Shown: in pieces, positions 1 through 9,000 of the stretch | Numbering within the stretch: position 1 is the stretch's first letter | How the letters are laid out: every line of letters starts with the position of its first letter | The notes under the pieces: model-generated | What the model was told of the DNA's origin: nothing | Database searches by the model: none | What the model saw: only the letters and a program-made list of their open reading frames with translations | Made by a program: the position numbers and the translations under genes | Origin: Candidatus Omnitrophota bacterium | Lineage (GTDB): Bacteria; Omnitrophota; Koll11; Aquiviventales; Aquiviventaceae | DNA length: 9,242 nucleotides | NCBI GenBank assembly: GCA_023247285.1 | Contig: JAHFGU010000049.1 | Location: forward strand, 1 to 9,242 | Direction: 5' to 3'

Positions 1-3000
1 GCGAGGAGCGTGCCGGAGGGGGCATGGAGGTCGAGGCCGAAGAGGTGGTGGAGGAGCGGTGGGACAACGAATGCGGCCAGGCCGAGGATCGGGAGGAGAT
101 ACTGCGGGCTGAAGAGCCGCTCGCGCCAGCTCGGCGGTGCCGGCCGGCTGGGACGCAACAGCCGTTCCTGCCACTCGTGCAGCCACTGCGGGGTGCCGAA
201 GAACCAACGATAGATCAGGAACCCACCCAGCACACTGCTAAGACCCAGGACTGCCAGCCCCAGCACAGGATTGACGGCGGCAATCCCATGCACCAGCGCG
301 CCCACGCCAACCAACGGGAGCACGAACTCCTTATGCAAGCCGGAGGTGGTGCCCTTGCTCGAGGCCCTAGGAGAGGGCCTGTTGGGACCCGGAGACCCTC
401 GAAGGTACGGGCTTAAATCGCCGTCCAGGCGCTGCTTGGATTGCAGCCACGCGACCCGGAACAACGCTTCGAGATAGGCGTCAGCGGATAACGTACCGCC
501 GGGAAGTGCCAGGAAGCACGGATACTGGCGGCGCAGACTCTTCGTCTCGCCATCACTTTCGATGCTCATGAACACCAGATCCACCGGAGGCCGTCGCCGA
601 CCGCCCGAGGCGGCCTCGCCGCCCTGACGAAATTCCTCAATCATCCGCTTCAACGGCTCGCCCTGAGCGCGACCGGTTTCCTGTCCGTCCGTGAACACCA
701 CCACGAGGTGCTTCGTCCGCTTGCCGGCCACCGCCGGGAACTCTTGCTTGCCCAGCGTCTCCAAAAGGGCGGGCGTGTCGATACCCCCGCCATCGCCTGA
801 GGACCAGAGTTTCGCCAAGGCAGCTTCCACCAGGGCGCGCTTCGCCCGCGGCCCCTTGGCCTGCTGCCACTGCTTGAACGTCATCAGCACCGTGGTGTAA
901 CCGCTGATGGTGGCCAAGCCCACCGTCAGATCCGGATTCTTGACGGAGAGCCCTTCCAGCAAGGCTACGTGATGGTAGACCATGTCTTCCAACGCTTGCT
1001 TGAGCGCGACATTCGACGTAATGCTGCCGCTGACATCCATGACGAACATCACGTTCTGGGCGAGCCCTTTGTCTTCATCTTCATAGGCCGGGGCGAAGAA
1101 CAGTGTGCTCGGATCGCCCTCAATCAGCGCTTGCGGGTTGATGGCCACTCCGCCCTGGGGCACGGTCCGGATCTGGGGCACATCCGGCGGCTGCTGGCTG
1201 GCAAACAGCTTGGCGTACTTCTGCATGGCCTGGCGCAGGGTGGCCGGCAGGGCGCGCTGGCGGACGGCCTCCATGCGGATCGACGGCTGGACCCGGTCAT
1301 CGACCAGCTCGTGGCCGCCTTCCAACTCCGGCACGTGCACGTTCCCCGCCCCCACGACCTCGGTTGTGACGGCGGGAGGGAACGAGATGCCGCGCGACGT
1401 ATCCTGCAGCGGGACCTGCTGGATCGAACCGTGGACGGTTACGCGAACCGTCCGCTCGTGGTAGTATCCCGCCTCAACCTTTGGGAAGCACCTCGCCGGA
1501 TCTTGCCAAATCGCCCGGACAGCGGCCGCCCATTGCGCCGGGGACCACCCACCAACCTGCTGCAGAATCTCCTTCGTCTGACTGGGCGGGAGCAACCCGG
1601 CGGATGGCGACCGGCCCGCGACAATCGCCAGGGCGGTGAGCACCGCCTGCACCGCCAGCGCATAGGCGTCACGCTGCTTGAGGTGTGCGGCATCCATATG
1701 GGACGCGATTTGTTCCTTCAGATAGGCCGCTGGGTCGCTGACGAAGACCAGCGGAAAGAACGTGGAGTAGAGCTCGACGTTCCCCTGCCCCGGCCGAATG
1801 CGATCGCCGATCGCTGAATTCCAGCCACCCGCGCGATCGGAAATATAATGGCCCAGCTCATGAGCCGCCACCGCCGCTTCGCGGGCCGCCTCCCCGAGCG
1901 ACACGACAACCAAATCCATGCCGTTGAAATAGCCTAGGGTCCCGTCGTGGATGGGCCGATCGACCACGAAGACCTCCGGCACGATCGCATCCGGAAATAC
2001 CCGCGCGAAGTCCGCCTCACCCAGGACATGCCGCAGGCGTTCGACATTGAAGCGCTCGCGCCGGAGGACGGGTACCGCCTCAAACGCCATCGTGTAGCGG
2101 CCGCTCCAACGCCAGATGGTCTTGTCCTCCAGGAGCACGTGGTGGCGCTTGGCCAAGGCATCCAGCCGCATCAGGAGCGGCTCCACCTGGCTGACGCGCG
2201 CCAGGGCGGACAGCTCGGCGACAATCGTGGCCAGCTCGGGATCCAGCTGTTCGGCTGCGGCCTTCACGCGCGCCACGAACTCCGGCGCCACGAGGCCCGT
2301 GGCCGCGCCATTGCAGAACGGCCGCAGCACATCGTCGAGGAAGCCCCGCAGGCGCGTCGTGCGCGAAGCGTCCGCGGCCAACGCCTGCTCCAAGTCCGCC
2401 AGGCGTGCCGCGACCGCTCCTTCGTCGAACGCAAAGTGCGCTCGAATGTCCTGTTCGATTTTTTTCTGCTGCTCCTCAGTGAGCTCCGGCACGCGGCGCT
2501 CCGCTGGCTTCGATTCGATGACCGGCGCAGCCGCCAGCGCCCGCTCCAGCTCGTCTAGCGACTGCTGCGGCGCCTTGGCCACGTTGCGCACCGCCAGCGC
2601 CACGGGCGTCGTGGGGAGGAATCGCTCCTCGGCCGCAGGCGGTACCGACACCCCGCGCAGCGCGTCCTGGCGCGCAAAGTGCACCTCGCCGCGCCGGTAG
2701 AGCTCATCGATGATCGCCAGCAGCTCGTCATGCGAGAACTCCCGGAGCGGCTCGCCGAGGTAGACCTTGGCGGCCTGGCTGCTGAGGCTCGGCGGGAAAT
2801 TGAACCGGTTGCCGCCGGTCCCGGTGCCGCCGTAAAGCTCCGCGGGGTTGTAGGTGAGCACGAGACTGATTTCGGGGTCCATCTCGACCGTGATCGGATC
2901 GCCCGCCTGGCTTTCCACGGTAAACCGCCGTTCTCCGCGGGCGATGGGATCGAGCACCGACCACACATTGCGGGTGATGTTGGCCTCATCCACCAGCACG

Positions 3001-6000
3001 CGCGCCCTCGGGGACGCGGACGCGGCGGTCGGCAGCCGCTGGCCATTGACGGTGCCCAGACTCTTGAGAAACTCCTGTGCCGTCAGCTCGATGCCATCGC
3101 GCAGTGACAGTCCGACCAGCAGCTGGGTGTCCTGCATCTGCCGATCCGAATTGATCCGCACCACCGGCACGCCTTGCGCCCGGCTGAGCATCTGCACCAG
3201 CGAGGTCTTGCCGCTGCCGGTCTCTCCGGGCAGCAGGACGACGCGGGGCAAAATGCGCAATCCGGTCGCGGCCACCACCGGGGTTTCGGCAATGAGCAGC
3301 GCCTCGATCGCCTCCAACAACGGCCCGGCCGGATAGAGGAACTCTTCGGCGCTCATCTCCTGCCAGGGCAGGCTGCGCTGGCGATTCACGTCATCGCGCC
3401 GCAGCATCTGGCTGCCGACGCGCGAGAGCAGGTTCAGGTGCAAGACGAGCCCTGCGCCCTCCCGGCTGACGCTCAGCCCCTCAGAGAGTCGCTGTGGCGC
3501 TGCGCCCGATTGGGGCAGCGCCTCCCAGGTCACCGGATAGGCTCGCGCTGGGGTAATCACCGTCACCGCATCACCCTGCCGGGTGATCACGATGCCATTG
3601 GGGCACTGGTAGCTCCCGCTCGCCAACGCGCTCTCCGGAACGATGACCCGATGCGTCTCGTAGCGCAGCGTGCGCGACTCCGCGGCCATGGCCTCGGCCC
3701 ACTGGCGATAGGCGCGCTGCCGCGTGGCATCATTCAGCGACGGAAACAGTTCGGCCAGCCAGCCCTTGACAATGATCTCATCTTCCACCAGCCGGCGATC
3801 ATCGGGATACAACCCATTGAGGTAGACGCTGCGCACCGCCTTGAGCACGTACCACAGCGGATTCGGGTTCAGCGCGCCGGATGCGGCATCGGCCTGCTTG
3901 AACAATTGCAGACGCAGTGCCAGCTCGAAGACATCGCGCTCGGTATAGTGGCTGTCCCGCAGCTCCAGGCGCTCCTGCTGATAGGCCAGGGCCACGCGCC
4001 GGGCCAGCTCCTGCAGCCAGCGCGTCTCCTGGAGGGTCACGGCGGGATACAGCTGCGACACGACGGCGTGCAACTCCTCGGCGCGCTCCACAAACGGCAC
4101 GGCGAGTTTGGTGAACCGGTTGGCAAACGGCGAGGAGAGCCGGTCCAGCGACGACGTCATGGCCACGATATGCACGTGCGGCGGCAGCACATACTCGGTC
4201 AGCCGCCCCTGCTCGTCGCGCATCAGCATCCGCCGCGTGGAGAGCAGCTGGTTCAGCTTGACGAGCTCGCTCACCGGAATCGCATCGATGTTCGGCAGGG
4301 CGATGACCACCGGCTGCGCCTGGGCCGCCGCGCCGGTTCCCGATGCCTCGGAGGCCTTGACGAGATGCCGGCCGATGGCGCCGCGCGTAAAGATGAGCGC
4401 GTCGTTGAGAGCCCGGCGCCGTCCCGTAGTGGCATCGAAGCGCTCCTCAAAGGACACCGACTCGCCTTCCAGCAATTGCTTGGCCGTCACGAACGGATGG
4501 CTTTCGGTGATTTCCAAGCGCGCGCCGGTGAGCTGACACATGAGCTTGACGGTGTCCAGCCCAAAACCTCCCTGCGGCTCATGAATCAACACCTCCCGGC
4601 CGCCGGAAAGCAGCAGGCGCGCCAGCGCGTGGGCTCGACCGACCATGGTGGGGGCGGCCTGCCAGTGGGCGACATCCGACGGGGCGACGTTCGAGACGGC
4701 GAGCGCGGAACTGACGACCGGCAGCTCGTAGTGGTCCGCAGCCGCCACGCGGTAGTCGGGGATGACCTCGGCAATGAGTGCGGCAGCCGCCTCGCGCTCC
4801 GCTGGAGTCAGCAACCCTTCCACGTAGGTAAGGGTCAACGACTCAGACAGCGCCGGTGCTAGCGCGTCTCCGCGCCGAACCACATCGGCAAGTTTGACGA
4901 CGATCTCGATCAGATCCCGGGGACTGATCATGCGCCGCTGGGGATGGGCCTGGCTCATGCGCACGTGCAGCCGGGCGAGCTGGTCGCGCACAGACGCGTC
5001 GAGCGGCGCGCCGTTGAGGTAGTACTCCACGAGCGTGCGCGCATCGGAGACCGACAGCACATTGTCCACGCGGATCTTCCCGCAGGCCCGATCCACGCTG
5101 AGCGAGAGCGGCTGGCGGCCCTCGGTGCGGAAGTGGTAGTTCTGCGTCACCAGCAGCCGGAAGTCCGGATGTTTCCGAACGACCATCCCCTGCAGGCCCG
5201 GATGGTAATCCCCCAGATCAATCTCGTCTTGCCCGGCGGCCTCCACCAGCCAGCGCAGCAGATGCCCCGCGTTCTCGCTGACCCGTCCCTCATCCGCCAC
5301 GTACACCCCGCCGTCCTGATAGAGCCGCAGGAAATCTAGGATGAACCGCCCGTCGGGATCTTTCTGCAGCGCGTTCAGCACGATCCGCTGACCCCGCGGC
5401 ACCGGCGAGCCAAGCAGTGCCGACAGATCGATCCATTGGTACATGCCCTCTTCGTGGTACGCGCGCCCGGTCAGCAAGGCCAGCTCTTGCGAGGACGATG
5501 TCTTGCCGCCGCCGGGATCGCCCTCCAGCACCAGCGGGATGCCGGCCTCGTCAAACAACAGCATGCCGGCCTCCTGCGCGAGCAGGCTTTGTAGTGGTGC
5601 CTGCAGCCGCACGGTGACGGGTTGATCACCGCGCGTCAAGGTGTAGCGTCCGTATGCATTCTCCTGGCGCCACTGGTCATAGTGCGTCTCGGTCTCGCCG
5701 AGGACATAGGCATGTCCGCCGACCTGCGCCGTAATCCCGAAGAAGACCCTGGAAACACCCGGCTGGGTGCGGCTCGGCTGCACGGCGAACCGGCGCGCGT
5801 AGCGCACCGCGCCAAGGTCGAGGCCTAGCTGCTGGAGATACTCGGCGCGGTAGTCGCGCGGCGGGGCGGAGTCGTCCTGCTCCGACCCAACCGTCGACAC
5901 CAACCCCGTGCCGAGAATGTGGTAGGCCAGCAATTTCAGCAGCGTCGGGTCCACCGCCCCGCGTTCCGCGTGCCGCTGCACGGCCCGCACAAACACCTCC

Positions 6001-9000
6001 AGCTCCGGACGGCCCAGCCGGTTGTGCCGATACACCGCATCCTGCTGCTCGGCGTCGGATACCTGCCAGGCTGTCGCGGCATACTGCGCAGCCGCCTCGG
6101 CCGTCTCTCGCGGCACGCCCCGGAGCTGGGTCTGCACGAATTGGCTGACCCAGGCCTCCGACATGCCCTGCGCGACATTGACCGGCAGGAACCGGTCCAG
6201 GTCCGCGGGATGCAGCGTGATCGGCTCTTCAGCGTTCGCCAACAGCACCAGCCGCAGCCGCGCGGGCTGGTAGCTGATGAGATACCGCACCAGCCGTGTG
6301 CGCTGATCCGCGTTCGTCAACAACGCCTGCCAGGAGGCGGGCAGCGTCTCGTGGGTAGCCGCGTGGTACTCGGCGGCGATCCGTTCATAGGCGGCCGGCA
6401 CCTGGGCGAGCACGTCCGCCACCAAGTCCTCGTCTAAAATCTTGTCGGTCTGCAGCCAGCCGGTCTGGAAAAACTCGTTCAGGATCGGCGCGACCTGCGG
6501 GTTGATGTCCAGGTACCCGCGGACCCAGCACAGCTGCGGCCGGTCGCTGAGATGGGCTTGCAGGAGCAGCCAGCTCAACTTGCCCTGGTGGTTGCGGGGG
6601 GTGTCCTGATCCGCGGTCGGACTGACATCGCCAATGAGTTTGTTGCTGGTATGGAAATCGCTCAACGTCATGTGGCGTTCTTCGACGGATCCGTCCGCCG
6701 GCACCAGCGCCTGGCGCACCGCGTCAACGGGCATGGTGCCGTCGGTGAAAATCAGCAGCGGCGCATGCACCGGCGCGGTCGCGAGGAGCTGAAGCTGTTG
6801 TGCCGACGTCGGCCGGCGCGTCGGAGGCGGCAAATCGGTGAACTGCGTGCGGATCAATTGGCCGGCATGCGCGGCGTCCGCCGGATTGTCCCACAACCGG
6901 ATGAAGATCAGATCCACGACTTGCGCAAAAGCGTCCTTCGGGCCGATACCCTGCGCCAGCGCATGGGCGAACACAATGCAGAATCGCTCCAACTGCCTGG
7001 GCGTGATCTGCCGGACGGAGGTAAACTCGCCGTCCCGTACCGCGCGGCTCATCGCCGTGTAGACCTGCGCCAAGCGCTCGGCCGAGGCGTTGATCGCCGA
7101 TGCCGCCACGCGCTGGCCGCGGCGGCGCAACGCGCTCTCCAGCATCTGATGGGCCAGCCGAGCGACTTCCGCATCCGACCGCTCCATGGAATAGGTGGCC
7201 GGCAGGTGCGCGGTGATCTCCTCCGGGATATGATCCTGGCGCACGTTGCCGGTGAGAATGTGCATCTGTGGGACGCCGAAGCGCACGCGATCCAGCGGAT
7301 CCTCCAGCGTCACGTCAGGCGTTGGGAACTCCACGCCGTAACGCTCCGGCGCGCCCGCAATGTGCGGCCATAACCACTCGAGGAAGAACAGGCGCGTATC
7401 GGCTTCGTTATACAAGAAGACCGCGTTCGATTGACCCTGCGCCTGCCAGTACGGTGGAATGTGGAGTGTGAAGCCGGTCTTCGACAGCCCGGTGCTGCCA
7501 CGGAACAACGACAAGTCGATCTCGCGATTGAGGGTGTACTCATGCAGCGAGGCGCCGATCACATCCGTGAACACCCGGGCGATTGTGGTCTTGCCGCCGC
7601 CCGGCGGCCCCTGCAGCGACACCACCTTGGACGGCGCGTACCGGTAGGACCGCGCCAGCAAGAGGAACAGCTGTTCCTCCGACGGTGTAAGGAAGTAATC
7701 CTGCTCATCGCGGCTTGAGGCGCGCACAAACTGCTCCAGCGCCTCGCGGAACGTCAGCGTGGGCTGCCGGGAGATGGCCTGGCGCAGGAACACGCCGAAG
7801 GCGCTCGAGGGGCTGACGTCCAACCGCACGCCGGCGCAGTCCAACGCCGCGCCACCCGACTGGATCGTCACATGCACGTCGACATGCGTATTGTGACCGA
7901 TCAGCGCGCGCACGGCCTCCTGCCCATCAGGCTCCGACACCGGCGAGAACTTCGCGGTCAAATGCAGCGCGGCCTCCTGCCGAAGGATCGCCACCGGATC
8001 GGCCTGAGGCGCCTCCGACAGCCGCCCGGCGGCATACGCGGCGATCCGCAGCACGTCGTGCACCCCGAACCGATCCGCCAGCACCGCGTGCGCGCGGCTG
8101 GCGGAGTAGAGGGCCAGCAGCTCATCCACCGCAGCCGGTGCCAGCTTGGTTGTGCGGCGCAGGTGGGCCGCGAGCTCGGCCGATGAGGGCTCGCTCAAAT
8201 GGTGACCGAAACTGCGGTCCATGAAGGATTCATCGCCGATGTCCACCCCCTCCTCCATAGTCATCACCAGGTGGAGATTGGGCGACAGCGCCTGCACCCG
8301 GCCGCCCAGCATCACCTTGCGCTCCAACAACGGCTGGTGCAGCGCCAAACGCAGCTGCCCGGACGCGAATTCCATGTGTTCCAGCACGAGAAAGATTTCG
8401 CGGTCCGGCTGTTGCGTGGCCAGCTCCATCATGCGCGCGAAGATGCCGGGGCTGAAGCGAACGCGCTGGGTCTGCGGATCCGGCAGCGATTTGCCGAAAA
8501 ATTCCTCGGGCTGGGTAAACCCGCTCATGGGCAGCGGGAACACGAGGTGTTCCGGCGCGCGGCGCAGCGCCTCCACGACGATCCCGGGCAGCTGCTGGGG
8601 CGGCACGAACACCGTCAGCGGCAACCCGGCGGCGTCGGCCCGATCCGCCGCGGTGAGCACCTCCTGCTCGGAGTCCGACAGCGCCACCGGTTCCATCGCC
8701 TCAAATCCTTCGGACGAAAAGAGCCGTTCCATCTCGGCAGGCTCGATCTCCCCGCCGGCGATCACGCTGGAGGTCGCATACAGCGCGGCAAACGCCTCGC
8801 GCGAAAACACCTGCTGCAGCAGCCGCCCAAACTCCTGCCACTCCTGCCGCGGAATCAGCCGGCCATAGACCGTCATCGCCGTGACCAGAAACCGCTGAAA
8901 CAACCGTTCCACCGCATCGTCTTGCTGGCGCCGGTAGTAGCGGCTAAAGAGGGTGTTGAAGCGGTGGACTTCGCGGAAGGTGACCGTCCCGCGCAGATGC

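Noticed and set aside
330..404. Possible frameshift in the low-complexity linker after the VWA domain
   Set aside because: The same phase gives the VWA domain on one side and coherent hydrophobic segments on the other, so no indel is needed.
1299..1313. Second His-Glu motif (HELVD) as a zinc site
   Set aside because: It lacks the second His of HExxH and sits in a linker without helix context. HELSL near 9050 fails for the same reason.
2459..2465. T-run on the + strand as a possible terminator
   Set aside because: No adjacent GC-rich hairpin was seen, and it lies inside the continuous coding frame of the opposite strand.
2555..3046. Short minus-strand open frames in other phases (also 5936-6178, 7310-7543, 1439-1693)
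   Set aside because: Arg/Ser/Pro-rich translations overlapping well-supported AAA+ motifs in the main frame; typical out-of-phase readings of GC-rich coding DNA.
3174..4862. Long open frame on the + strand (562 codons), with similar ones at 969-1817 and 6552-7373
   Set aside because: These lie in exact codon register opposite the giant gene. Stops there need TTA, CTA or TCA codons in the real gene, which are rare at this GC content, and each such frame ends at one of those codons. The translations are rich in His, Arg, Gln and Gly with no recognisable domain.
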